NCBI GenBank assembly: GCA_031256975.1 | Contig: JAIRPN010000016.1 | Coordinates: 248,001-312,000, forward strand | DNA from: Verrucomicrobiales bacterium | GTDB taxonomy: Bacteria > Verrucomicrobiota > Verrucomicrobiia > Methylacidiphilales > JAAUTS01 | Direction: 5' to 3' | Length of the DNA: 64,000 bases | Part shown: positions 32,901 through 41,604 of the stretch, in pieces | How the letters are laid out: each line of letters opens with the position of its first letter | Numbering within the stretch: position 1 is the stretch's first letter | Position numbers and translations under genes: made by a program | The notes under the pieces: generated by a model | What the model was told of the DNA's origin: nothing | What the model saw: the letters and a program-made list of their open reading frames with translations, nothing else | Database searches by the model: none

Positions 32901-34172
32901 ATGCCGAATTATCGTTTCGATACCCTCCAACTCCATGCCGGCCAAATCCCCGACCCGACCACCAAGTCCCGCGCCGTGCCGATTTACCAGACCACCAGTT
33001 ACAACTTCGACAACGCGCAACACGGTGCCGACCTGTTCAGCCTCGCCAAGCCGGGCAATATTTACACCCGCCTGATGAACCCCACCACCGACGTACTGGA
33101 ACAACGTCTCGCCGCCCTCGAAAACGGCGCCGCCGCGCTGGTGGTCGCTTCCGGTACCGCCGCCGTCACCTACAGCATCCTAAATCTCGCACAAGTCGGC
33201 GATGAAATCATCTCCCTCAGCACCTTGTACGGCGGAACCTACACCCTGTTTTCCCAGCGCATGGAACCGCAGTTCGGCATCAAAGTGCATTTGATCGACC
33301 CCAATAATTTGTCCGCACTCAAGGCCGCCATTAGCGACAAAACCAAGGCCGTGTTCCTCGAAACCATCGGCAACCCCGACACCAATATTCCCGACTTCGA
33401 AGCCATCGCCGAAATCGCGCACGCCAATGGCATTCCCGTCGTCGTGGACAACACCTTCGGCACGCCATATTTGATCAAACTCAAAGACCACGGCGCCGAC
33501 TTCATTGTCCACTCGCTGACCAAATACATCGGCGGACACGGCACCAGCCTTGGCGGCGGCATAATTGATCTCGGTAGCTTCAACTTCAAAAACAATCCGC
33601 GCTTCCCGCAATACAACACGCCCGACGCCGCTTATCACGGCTTGGTCTACGCCGACCTCGGCCCCGGCTGCTTTGCCATCCGCGCCCGTGTGTATTTGTT
33701 GCGCGATACTGGCGCCGCCATTAGCCCCTTCAATTCCTTCCTCATCCTGCAGGGTTTGGAAACCCTCAGCCTGCGCGTTGAGCGCCACTGCCGCAACGCC
33801 GAGAAGGTCGCCGATTTCCTCGCGCAACATCCGGCAGTCGCCTGGATCAAATATCCCTACCTCAAAACCGACGCTAACCACGGGCGTTACCAGAAATACC
33901 TGCCGAAAGGCTGCGGCGGCATCTTCACCTTCGGCCTCAAGGGCGGCAAGGAAGCAGGCATCAAGTTCATCGACAGCCTGAAATTATTTTCGGTATTGGC
34001 GAACGTCGCCGACGCCAAGAGCCTGGCGATTCATCCCGCCAGCACCACGCATTCGCAATTGGGCGAAAAAGACCTGAAAAAAGCCGGCGTTCCGCCCGAG
34101 ATGATCCGCCTGTCCATCGGCATCGAGGACATCGGCGACATCCTCGACGACTTGTCGCAGGCGTTGAAATAA
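32901..34172 (+). CDS. metY: O-acetylhomoserine sulfhydrylase (O-acetylhomoserine aminocarboxypropyltransferase)
   Basis: 423 residues, Cys/Met metabolism PLP family. The start RFDTLQLHAGQIPDPTTKSRAVPIYQTTSYNFD and the PLP lysine (about K208) in HSLTKYIGGHGTSLGGGIIDLG identify the long, MetY-type enzyme rather than MetB/MetC. It makes homocysteine from O-acetylhomoserine and sulfide or a protein thiocarboxylate. The following gene is metA, whose sequence predicts an acetyltransferase, so the two fit as consecutive steps. It is divergent from the riboswitch operon. Confidence 0.93.
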   Translation: MPNYRFDTLQLHAGQIPDPTTKSRAVPIYQTTSYNFDNAQHGADLFSLAKPGNIYTRLMNPTTDVLEQRLAALENGAAALVVASGTAAVTYSILNLAQVGDEIISLSTLYGGTYTLFSQRMEPQFGIKVHLIDPNNLSALKAAISDKTKAVFLETIGNPDTNIPDFEAIAEIAHANGIPVVVDNTFGTPYLIKLKDHGADFIVHSLTKYIGGHGTSLGGGIIDLGSFNFKNNPRFPQYNTPDAAYHGLVYADLGPGCFAIRARVYLLRDTGAAISPFNSFLILQGLETLSLRVERHCRNAEKVADFLAQHPAVAWIKYPYLKTDANHGRYQKYLPKGCGGIFTFGLKGGKEAGIKFIDSLKLFSVLANVADAKSLAIHPASTTHSQLGEKDLKKAGVPPEMIRLSIGIEDIGDILDDLSQALK

Positions 34173-34180
34173 GCCTCCGG

Positions 34181-34215
34181 ATGACGCTAACGGCCAACTT
34201 CACCATTAGCGTCAT
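34181..34215. terminator. Perfect 10-bp inverted pair of the dispersed motif after metY
   Basis: ATGACGCTAA (34181-34190) pairs with TTAGCGTCAT (34206-34215) around a 15-base loop, 8 bases after the metY stop. A third copy follows at 34224, inside the metA promoter spacer. Confidence 0.6.
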
Positions 34216-34217
34216 TC

Positions 34218-34246
34218 TTGCCATTAGCGTGCTTTTGTCCTAGACT
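34218..34246 (+). promoter_or_regulatory. Putative metA promoter
   Basis: TTGCCA (34218-34223), 17-base spacer that begins with TTAGCG, then TAGACT (34241-34246). Transcription would begin about 8 bases before ATG 34261. Confidence 0.45.
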
Positions 34247-34260
34247 GGTTCTTACCCCCT

Positions 34261-35211
34261 ATGCCAGTCAACATTCCAGACGGACTGCCCGCAGCCGGCA
34301 TCCTTGCCAAGGAGAATATCTTTGTCATGGACCGCAAGCGTGCCTTGGCGCAGGACATTCGCCCGTTACACATCGCCATCCTCAACCTGATGCCGACCAA
34401 GGAAACCACCGAGACACAACTCTTGCGCCTGCTCGGCAACACCCCGATCCAGATCGAACCGGTTTTCCTGACCACCAAGAGTTACACCGCCAAGAACACT
34501 TCCGCGGAATACCTCGCCGAATTTTACCGCAACTTCGACGACATCAAGCCGCACAAATTCGACGGGCTGATCATCACCGGCGCGCCGGTGGAACAAATGC
34601 CGTTCGAGCAAGTCCAGTACTGGGACGAACTCACGCAAATTTTCGACTGGGCCGAGACCAACGCCTACTCCTCCATGTTCATCTGCTGGGGTGCGCAGGC
34701 GGCGTTGTATCATTATTACGGCATTCCCAAACAAGCGCTCGACAAAAAAATATTCGGTGTTTTCCCGCACCGCAATTGCCAGCCCGGCAGCAAATTGCTC
34801 AGCGGTTTTGACGACGTTTTTCCCGTGCCGCACAGCCGACACACCACCGTGCTGCGGGCCGACATTGAAAAACATCCCGAATTGCAAATCCTCAGCGAAT
34901 CCGACGAGGCGGGCGTCTATCTGGTTGCCGCCAAGGGGGAACGGCAGGTGTTCCTCACCGGTCACAGCGAATACGACCGCGAAACCCTGAAGAAAGAATA
35001 CCTCCGCGACCTAAAAGCCAACCTGCCAATTGAGAAGCCCGCCAATTATTTCCCCAACAACGACGCTAACCGCGAACCCCTGATGACCTGGCGCACCCAC
35101 AGCCATTTGTTGTTCAGCAACTGGATCAACAATATTTATCAGGAAACCCCTTACAATATCGACGAATTGCCGCCGCTAACCGCGAACCCGCCCGACGGCT
35201 GGACCATTTAA
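34261..35211 (+). CDS. metA: Homoserine O-acetyltransferase (MetA family)
   Basis: 316 residues. The active-site cysteine is in [16 protein letters not shown], and the His and Glu of the triad are in HSRHT-like and [10 protein letters not shown] segments. The residue that selects the acyl donor lies after TGAP: here [16 protein letters not shown] has Glu, as in acetyl-CoA-using members, where E. coli has Gly for succinyl-CoA. It therefore probably makes O-acetylhomoserine for MetY. A strong terminator follows at 35358. Confidence 0.93.
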   Translation: MPVNIPDGLPAAGILAKENIFVMDRKRALAQDIRPLHIAILNLMPTKETTETQLLRLLGNTPIQIEPVFLTTKSYTAKNTSAEYLAEFYRNFDDIKPHKFDGLIITGAPVEQMPFEQVQYWDELTQIFDWAETNAYSSMFICWGAQAALYHYYGIPKQALDKKIFGVFPHRNCQPGSKLLSGFDDVFPVPHSRHTTVLRADIEKHPELQILSESDEAGVYLVAAKGERQVFLTGHSEYDRETLKKEYLRDLKANLPIEKPANYFPNNDANREPLMTWRTHSHLLFSNWINNIYQETPYNIDELPPLTANPPDGWTI

Positions 35212-35357
35212 TCGTTTGACAATCCGCCAATCCATGGCTTATTTATCCCGAAACAAATGAATCAGTACGCAATGATTAAAGTCTCCGTGGCAGTCGTCGC
35301 CGTTAGCGACCCGGCTGTGGTGGACTATTGCGCCTGATTCGCCAAGAAATCCCCAAA

Positions 35358-35386
35358 CCCACAGCCGATAAGGTTGTGGGCTTTTT
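35358..35386 (+). terminator. Intrinsic terminator after metA
   Basis: CCCACAGCC (35358-35366) pairs with GGTTGTGGG (35372-35380, one G-U) around a 5-base loop and is followed by TTTTT (35382-35386). The 214-base gap before the next gene also holds a TTGACA (35216-35221) and a 26-codon frame from 35257, neither of which I can call a gene. Confidence 0.8.
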
Positions 35387-35425
35387 GTTGTCCACGGCCT
35401 TCCGGTTCCAACCAGAAAGAACCAT

Positions 35426-36205
35426 ATGACAACTGAAACCCTGAAAGAAACTCCGCCGCCCCAGGAGCGTTACACGCCCGGCGACACCCAAAACGCGTCC
35501 GACTTCATGGCGGAACGTTCGCTGGGCTCGCACGGCGCCTTTGTGCTGCCCTGGCTCGAACCCGGCACGCAGGTACTCGACTGCGGCTGCGGTCCCGGCA
35601 CCATCACCCTCGGCTTGGCGCAATGCGCCTTCCCTGGACACGTGACCGGTATCGACGCCAATTCCGCACAAATCGAACGTGCCCAGCGCCTGAGTTGGGG
35701 ACTGGAGGTGATGAACGCCAAGTTCCAAACCGCCAACGTGTACCGGCTGCCCTTCCGTGACGAAAGTTTCGACCTGGTGTTTTCGCACGCGTTGTTCGAA
35801 CATCTGTCCGACCCGGCGGAGGCCTTGCGCGAACTCCGGCGTGTGCTGCGTCCCGGCGGAAAAATCGCCTTGTGCAGTCCCGATTGGAACCTGTTCAAAC
35901 TGGAACCCTGCCCGTTGGAAATCAAGGAAGCCATCGCCGCCTACCGCCGCCTGATGCTCAACAACAACGGTTCGGACACCGCGGGCAGCCGTCTCCGCCT
36001 GTGGCTGGAACAGGCCGGGTTCCGGCTGTTGGCGTCGGATTTGCATTACGAGACTTACGAATCTTCCGAGCGCATCGCCGAGTACCTGGCCTTACAATTG
36101 GAAAATGCCGGACAAGCGTTTCACGCGGAAAGCCTGCGGCATTGGCACCGCAACCGTCATGCCAGATTCACCCAAGCTTGGGGCAGCGCGGTGGCGGAAA
36201 AATGA
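35426..36205 (+). CDS. SAM-dependent methyltransferase (class I, Methyltransf_11)
   Basis: 259 residues. Motif I is VLDCGCGPGTITLGLA, the post-I acidic loop is TGIDANSAQIERAQ, and FSHALFEHLSDPAEALRELRRVLRPGG is motif III/IV. The N-terminus (ERYTPGDTQNASDFMAERS) is like that of many small-molecule methyltransferases. The substrate is unknown. Its stop codon is directly adjacent to the stop of the convergent ABC transporter, with no bases between. Confidence 0.85.
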   Translation: MTTETLKETPPPQERYTPGDTQNASDFMAERSLGSHGAFVLPWLEPGTQVLDCGCGPGTITLGLAQCAFPGHVTGIDANSAQIERAQRLSWGLEVMNAKFQTANVYRLPFRDESFDLVFSHALFEHLSDPAEALRELRRVLRPGGKIALCSPDWNLFKLEPCPLEIKEAIAAYRRLMLNNNGSDTAGSRLRLWLEQAGFRLLASDLHYETYESSERIAEYLALQLENAGQAFHAESLRHWHRNRHARFTQAWGSAVAEK

Positions 36206-37963
36206 TCAGCGCTCCGTGGTGCTGTTCCACAGTTTGGCATACAAGCCGCCCTTGGTCAGCAATTCCGGACCGGTGCCACTCTCAACCACCCGGCCATGTT
36301 CCATGACGTAGATTTTGTCAACGTCGTGGATCGTGCCCAGGCGGTGCGTCACGATTAGCGTGGTGGGACGCTGCATCAGGGATTTCAGGGTCGTCATGAG
36401 CGCCGCCTCGGTTTGCAAATCGAGCGCGCTGGTCGGTTCATCCAACAGCAGGATCGGGCTGTTGCGCAAAAACGCGCGGGCGATGCCGATGCGCTGGCGC
36501 TGGCCGCCGCTGAGCCGCACGCCGCGTTCGCCGACCTGGGTGTTGTAACCCTGCGGCATTTGTTCGATAAACTCATGCGCCTGCGCCGCCTTGGCCGCTT
36601 CGATCACCTGCGACATGGTCGCACCGGGGCAACCGTAGGCGATATTTTCGGCCACACTGTTGTTCAGCAATAGCGTCTCCTGCAACACCATCGAAATCTG
36701 GCTGCGCAGGGAATTCTTTTTCACGGTTTTGACATCCTGCCCGTCAATCAACACCTTCCCGTTTAGCGGGTCGTAGAAACGGGTCACCAATGACAATATC
36801 GTCGTTTTCCCCGCACCCGTGCCGCCAACAATCGCCACCGTCTTGCCCGGTTCCACCGTTAGCGTCAGTCCCTGCAAAATTTTTCGCTCCGGCGAATAGC
36901 CGAAATCGACATCTTGGAATTCAATTTTTCCGCCGCTAACCGTGAGCTTGCCCGCATGCGGCAAATCCTTCACATCATTCTCGGTGTCCAGCACCTCGAA
37001 TACCCGCTGCGCGCCAGCCGCTGCTCCTTCCAGCGACCAGGCGGTGTAACTGAGTTGTTCCAGCGGCTGGTACAACATCAGCAAATAACTCATGAAAATC
37101 CACAAGTCACCGACATCCATGTGTTTTGCTTGTACTTCTTTGGCGCCAAAATATAACAGCAATGCCATGCCAAATGCGGTGACAAAACCCACCGCCATGG
37201 TACTCACCACACTGGTGCGGGTAAGCCGGCGATTGGCGTTCATGGATTCCTTGCAATCCTCCTCGAACTTGCTGACCTCGTAATCCTCGCGTCCGAACGC
37301 ATGCACGATGCGGATGGTGTTCAGGCCTTCCGTCGCCCGCGACAACACCTCGCTTTCCTCCTGCTGCAACCGCGTCGTCTCCCGCCGGATGCGCGAAGCA
37401 AAGACGCTAATGGCGAACAGCAGGAACGGCACCACCAGCAATGACAGCAGGCTGAGTTTCACATTCATGTTGAACATGATCACGAACATGAACATCAGCG
37501 TCAGAACGGAGCTGATGACGGTGGCGAAACCTTTGTTGAAGAAGGTCTGGATGGCTTGGCTGTCATAGGCCACGCGGTAAATGCTATCGCCGCTCTGCTT
37601 GTTGTCGTGATAACGCAAGGGCAGGCTTTGCAGGCAGGCGTACAACTCGGTGCGCAGCCGCAACAGCGCGCGCAGGCCGATTTCGATAAACCAGTAATTG
37701 CTGAGCATGTTCAGCACGCCCCACGCCACATAGATCACGATTAGCGCCAACACCGACGCTAACAGCGAAGTGCCGAAGTTGAGCTGTCCGTCAAAGAAGG
37801 AATAATGGCCGGCGTTGCCGCCCAATACGCCGTCGATGACAAACTTGACCGGCCAGGGCTTCAACACGTTCAGCCCGATCGACACGACCAGCAACGCCAA
37901 CGACAACAGCACCCCGCCGGTGAACGGCTTGTAATAGGCGATGATGCGGCGGTACAGGCTCAT
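36206..37963 (-). CDS. ABC exporter with fused membrane and ATPase domains (MsbA/NdvA-like)
   Basis: 585 residues: six membrane helices (about 15-310) and a nucleotide-binding domain with Walker A GGTGAGKTTIL, Q-loop MVLQETLLLNNS, signature VRLSGGQRQRIGIARAFL, Walker B ILLLDEPTSALD and the H-loop VTHRL. Homodimers of this type flip lipid A, lipid-linked glycans or export cyclic glucans. It starts 9 bases after the stop of the glycoside hydrolase-GT2 fusion gene in the same direction, so it probably exports that enzyme's product, as NdvA does for NdvB. Confidence 0.9.
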   Translation of the reverse strand: MSLYRRIIAYYKPFTGGVLLSLALLVVSIGLNVLKPWPVKFVIDGVLGGNAGHYSFFDGQLNFGTSLLASVLALIVIYVAWGVLNMLSNYWFIEIGLRALLRLRTELYACLQSLPLRYHDNKQSGDSIYRVAYDSQAIQTFFNKGFATVISSVLTLMFMFVIMFNMNVKLSLLSLLVVPFLLFAISVFASRIRRETTRLQQEESEVLSRATEGLNTIRIVHAFGREDYEVSKFEEDCKESMNANRRLTRTSVVSTMAVGFVTAFGMALLLYFGAKEVQAKHMDVGDLWIFMSYLLMLYQPLEQLSYTAWSLEGAAAGAQRVFEVLDTENDVKDLPHAGKLTVSGGKIEFQDVDFGYSPERKILQGLTLTVEPGKTVAIVGGTGAGKTTILSLVTRFYDPLNGKVLIDGQDVKTVKKNSLRSQISMVLQETLLLNNSVAENIAYGCPGATMSQVIEAAKAAQAHEFIEQMPQGYNTQVGERGVRLSGGQRQRIGIARAFLRNSPILLLDEPTSALDLQTEAALMTTLKSLMQRPTTLIVTHRLGTIHDVDKIYVMEHGRVVESGTGPELLTKGGLYAKLWNSTTER

Positions 37964-37972
37964 GGTTGGCGG

Positions 37973-40522
37973 TTACTTGACACCCTTGCGGTCGGCATCG
38001 TTGGCGATCGACAACAGCTTCGCATCCATCGCCGACACCTGGATTAATTCGGCGATACGGCGGCGGATCGCCAAACCCCGAGAAATCCAGTAAATGATCG
38101 GCACGCTAACCGCAGCCAGCGGCCACCAGTAATGCGGTTTGCCCAGGTAAATCGACACCGTTAGCGCAATGCCCGCCAGCACTGCCAGCACCAGGATACT
38201 GAAGGTATTGACCAACAGGTCGTTCGCCACGCGGGTCAGGCGTTTTTCTTCGGGATAATGTTCCGACAAAGTACGCAACCGGACATGCCACCAGCGGCTG
38301 GCGAGAATTTCCACGTCCCAGTTGCCCCAGCCGTTATCCAGCACATAACGCCAGCCTTCCTTTTCCAAACGGGCGGCCAGCTTTTCCAGCAACACTTCGC
38401 GGCCAAGCCCCTTCTCGCCCCAATAGGCCAACTCACCGCAATTGAACAGGCCAATCGGCTCAACCAATTCTTCCTCACGGCTATTGAGCACCGTTTTCGG
38501 AGTGCGCTTGCCCTCCAGCCAAGTGAAGTAACGCGCCCAGGCGCGCGACCAAGGCTGTACCAAGGCTAAATACAACAGCAGCAACCGTGACAGCAACCCA
38601 TCATGTTTGCGTTCAATTTGCGCCCGCGACATGTAGTAAACCGCCGCCAGCAAAGTCGCGCCGAACATGATCAACGGCACCACGCGCAGCAAGGGAATCT
38701 GCGTGGAAAGGATCAGGATAAACAAGGTGAGTCCGATCCAGCGCAAGCTGCCCACCACCGCCGCGAGATAAGACTGCGGACGACGGTAAATCGACTGGAA
38801 AAAACCCAGCGCGAACACCCCGTGGTAAACGATCGGCTGGTCAAAAAAACCGTCCGTCAGTGGCGCGCCGTAAATGGTGCCCTTCCAGCGCGCGTTGCCC
38901 TGCTTATCGAACAAGTTCAGGTGCTTGTAGCGCAACAGGGCCTCGGCCTCGCCGTAACCTTTTTGCTGGCCAAAATACGCGTCCACCGTGAAACGGCGGT
39001 GATGCCACACCACCGCGGCGGGGCTGAAAGCGATCTTGTGCCCCTGCTGCATCAAGCGCCAGCACAGGTCAACGTCATCGCCCGCCTTGCGGTAAATCAC
39101 ATCGAATCCATCCACCAAATCCAAAGCCCAACGATGGTAGGCCATGTTACAACCCGGCACATGTTCCGCCTCGGTATCGCTTAACAACACATGGCTCGGC
39201 GACCCCGGAGCGGCGGCGACGGTGGCCTGAATCCAATCGGCGGCGGGCGGCGAAATGTTCGGACCGCCTACGGCGGCAAATCCGCTTTTCAACAAAGTCT
39301 GGGTGATGTGGTAAACCCAGTCCTCGTCGGGCATACAGTCGGAATCGGTGTAGGCGATGATTTCACCGTTAGCGGCACGGTAACCGTTATTGCGCGCGGC
39401 GCTCAATCCCATGTTTGGCTGTTTGATGTTCATCACGCCGGGGAAATCCTTCATGATTTCCTGCGTGTTGTCCTTCGAGCCGTCGTCCACCAGCACAATT
39501 TCAAAGTCCGGATACTTGGTCTTCTCCAGCGCTTCCATGCAACCGCGCAGGGTCTTGGCACCGTTGTAGGAACAGACCACCACCGAAACTCGCGGTGCAT
39601 TGGGAATCGGGTACTTGTCGCACACCGCGTCGCCGGGGCGAAGGGTTTTTTGTTTTACCACTTCGTAAGATTTTTTGGGACGGCGGTCGCGTGTGACCAG
39701 GCCGAAGGCCCAGTTGTCAATGTCCAGGCCGCCGGTAAACCATTCGTCAGTCCATGAGAACAAAGTGGTTCCCGCCAGGCCGCCGCGGAACACTTCCTCG
39801 TAATGGCTGGCGATTAGCGCCGCCTGTTCCTCTTCGCTATGGCGGATGGTGTCCATGCCGAACTCGCCGATGACCAGCGGCTTGTCGCCGGCGATATTTT
39901 GCAAACGTGCCAGATATGCGCCGAATTTTTCCTGGTCGTGCAGGTAGACGTTGTAGGAATAAAAATCCACCATCCACGGTGTCAGGTACTCGGTGGGCGG
40001 ATAACCGGCGTAGGAAGTCAGCGCGCCGGGATCCTCTTCCTTGACGATGGTGATTAGCGAGTTGAGAAATTCCTCCACTTTGCGCGGACCGTACCAACGC
40101 ACCAGATCAGGCGCCATTTCATTGTCGACGTAAAATCCCAGCACCGCCGGATGCCCGGCATTTGCGCGTGCCGCTTCGCGGGCATTTTTGCGGATTTGGT
40201 TGAATACCTTGCTGTCGTTCAGGAACAAGCCGCGCAAAGGCCACGGAATCGTGGTGATGACCCGCAGGCCATATTTCCAGGCCAAATCGAGAAACCAACG
40301 GGGCGGGCTATGGTACAAGCGCAAGGTATTCAGCCCGGCTTCGGCAATCATCTTGAAATCCCGCTCGGCCTTTTCCGGGTTCGGCAAGAACGGGCCATCC
40401 GGCGTTTCCGGCCGGAACGGGCCGTAAGCGACGCCTTGCAGGTAAAATTTACGGTCTCCCTCAAACAAAAACTTGGAACGGGCAACAACGCGCTGGCCTG
40501 GTGGATTCTTTGACTCGTTCAT
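37973..40522 (-). CDS. Glycoside hydrolase-GT2 fusion, membrane-bound
   Basis: 849 residues. Residues 15-290 look like a clan GH-A TIM barrel (GH2/GH5-like): acid/base in YVDNEM (E135) and nucleophile in VIGEFGMD (E220). A family 2 glycosyltransferase follows (310-560): SVVVCSYN, VDDGS (D346-D347), DSD (393-395), GDDVDLCWRL (base at 482-483) and GQQKGYG. Two or three membrane helices lie at about 590-650, a soluble region at 690-770 and two more helices near 775-820. The layout recalls the Pseudomonas NdvB/Glt proteins, where a GH17 transglycosylase is fused to a GT2 glucan synthase, but the hydrolase type here differs. The product is probably a remodelled beta-glucan or other glycan. Confidence 0.85.
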   Translation of the reverse strand: MNESKNPPGQRVVARSKFLFEGDRKFYLQGVAYGPFRPETPDGPFLPNPEKAERDFKMIAEAGLNTLRLYHSPPRWFLDLAWKYGLRVITTIPWPLRGLFLNDSKVFNQIRKNAREAARANAGHPAVLGFYVDNEMAPDLVRWYGPRKVEEFLNSLITIVKEEDPGALTSYAGYPPTEYLTPWMVDFYSYNVYLHDQEKFGAYLARLQNIAGDKPLVIGEFGMDTIRHSEEEQAALIASHYEEVFRGGLAGTTLFSWTDEWFTGGLDIDNWAFGLVTRDRRPKKSYEVVKQKTLRPGDAVCDKYPIPNAPRVSVVVCSYNGAKTLRGCMEALEKTKYPDFEIVLVDDGSKDNTQEIMKDFPGVMNIKQPNMGLSAARNNGYRAANGEIIAYTDSDCMPDEDWVYHITQTLLKSGFAAVGGPNISPPAADWIQATVAAAPGSPSHVLLSDTEAEHVPGCNMAYHRWALDLVDGFDVIYRKAGDDVDLCWRLMQQGHKIAFSPAAVVWHHRRFTVDAYFGQQKGYGEAEALLRYKHLNLFDKQGNARWKGTIYGAPLTDGFFDQPIVYHGVFALGFFQSIYRRPQSYLAAVVGSLRWIGLTLFILILSTQIPLLRVVPLIMFGATLLAAVYYMSRAQIERKHDGLLSRLLLLYLALVQPWSRAWARYFTWLEGKRTPKTVLNSREEELVEPIGLFNCGELAYWGEKGLGREVLLEKLAARLEKEGWRYVLDNGWGNWDVEILASRWWHVRLRTLSEHYPEEKRLTRVANDLLVNTFSILVLAVLAGIALTVSIYLGKPHYWWPLAAVSVPIIYWISRGLAIRRRIAELIQVSAMDAKLLSIANDADRKGVK

Positions 40523-40561
40523 GTGAAAAGATCAAACTAACGGGTTTTCACATAGAATCAA
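40521..40561 (-). promoter_or_regulatory. Promoter with a 9-bp inverted repeat at the GH-GT2 start codon
   Basis: On the minus strand TTGATT (40561-40556), 16-base spacer, TAGTTT (40539-40534). A perfect inverted repeat, ATGTGAAAA (40521-40529) and TTTTCACAT (40545-40553), has one arm in the promoter spacer and one over the start codon. It could be a repressor operator or an mRNA hairpin hiding the start. Confidence 0.5.
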
Positions 40562-40664
40562 CCCCGCAGAGCCGGAAAGTCATCCTTACTCCCGCCAGAC
40601 CTTTGCGCAAAAAAGTTCCGTTCACCGCGCAAAAATCCGCCACTTCACCCGGCAAAACTCACTA

Positions 40665-40692
40665 TTGTCATTAGCGTCCGTTTCGTTAAAGT
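40665..40692 (+). promoter_or_regulatory. Putative purC promoter
   Basis: TTGTCA (40665-40670), 16-base spacer starting with TTAGCG, TAAAGT (40687-40692). The expected start of transcription coincides with the ATG at 40699. Confidence 0.4.
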
Positions 40693-40698
40693 GGCGCG

Positions 40699-41556
40699 AT
40701 GTCCGATCCAGTTTTATTGCACCAGGGAAAAGTGCGCGACGTCTATTCCTATGGCGGGCAACTATTGTTGGTGGCCACCGATCGCATCTCGGCATTTGAT
40801 GTGATTCTTCCCAACCCGATCCCCGGCAAGGGCGTGGCCCTCACCCAGTTATCCCGTTTCTGGTTCGAACAATTGCCCGAGCATGTCCCGTCGCATGTCA
40901 TTTCCTTCGATGTGCCGTCCGGCATCAATCATCCGGAATGGAAGAATCGCATCACTGTCTGCAAACGCGCCAAGACCGTGCCGATGGAATGCGTGGTGCG
41001 CGGTTATCTGGCCGGTTCCGGTTGGAATGATTATCAGAAAACCGGCAAGGTACAGGGCATCGACCTGCCCGCCGGACTGCAGGAATCCTCCCGTCTGCCG
41101 GAACCGATTTTCACGCCAAGCACCAAGGCTGCAGCCGGGCACGACGAGCCGCTAACGCCAAGCCAGGCGGTGGAGTTGGTCGGCGAAACGCTGTACAACA
41201 AGCTCAGGGAATTATCGCTCGGCATTTATTGCTGGGCACATGAGTTTGCGTTGCAACGCGGGATCATCATCGCCGACACCAAGTTTGAATTCGGTCACGA
41301 CGCTAACGGCGAACTGATCCTGATCGACGAAATCCTCACCCCGGACAGCAGCCGTTTCTGGCCGGCCGCCAATTACCAGCCCGGCAAGGGCCAGCCGAGT
41401 TTCGACAAGCAGTTCGTGCGCGATTACCTGCTCGGCTTGAAAGACTGGAACAAGCAGCCGCCGGGGCCGGAGCTGCCCGCCTCGATCATCAAGGGAACGC
41501 AGGATAAATATTTCGAGGTTTACGCCCGGTTGACCGGGAAGGATTTGGAATTTTGA
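40699..41556 (+). CDS. purC: Phosphoribosylaminoimidazole-succinocarboxamide synthase
   Basis: 285 residues of the long (yeast ADE1-like) SAICAR synthase type. The ATP site includes GKVRDVYSYGGQLLLVATDRISAFDV; ECVVRGYLAGSGWNDY and the IIADTKFEFG and LIDEILTPDSSRFW blocks follow. It catalyses step 8 of purine synthesis (CAIR plus aspartate). The TGA stop (41554-41556) abuts a copy of the dispersed motif. Confidence 0.97.
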   Translation: MSDPVLLHQGKVRDVYSYGGQLLLVATDRISAFDVILPNPIPGKGVALTQLSRFWFEQLPEHVPSHVISFDVPSGINHPEWKNRITVCKRAKTVPMECVVRGYLAGSGWNDYQKTGKVQGIDLPAGLQESSRLPEPIFTPSTKAAAGHDEPLTPSQAVELVGETLYNKLRELSLGIYCWAHEFALQRGIIIADTKFEFGHDANGELILIDEILTPDSSRFWPAANYQPGKGQPSFDKQFVRDYLLGLKDWNKQPPGPELPASIIKGTQDKYFEVYARLTGKDLEF

Positions 41557-41583
41557 CGCTAATGGCGAAGTTGATGATTAGCG
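41557..41583. terminator. Inverted pair of the dispersed motif directly after purC
   Basis: CGCTAAT (41557-41563) pairs with ATTAGCG (41577-41583) around a 13-base loop and starts at the first base after the purC stop. A transcription-stop role is inferred; no T-run follows. Confidence 0.45.
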
Positions 41584-41604
41584 CCGGATAACTACGGAAA
41601 ATTT

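Noticed and set aside
35216-35386. Small gene or sRNA between metA and the methyltransferase (TTGACA at 35216, 26-codon frame at 35257, terminator at 35358)
   Set aside because: The -10 match is poor and the peptide lacks a ribosome-binding site; the terminator is adequately explained as that of metA.
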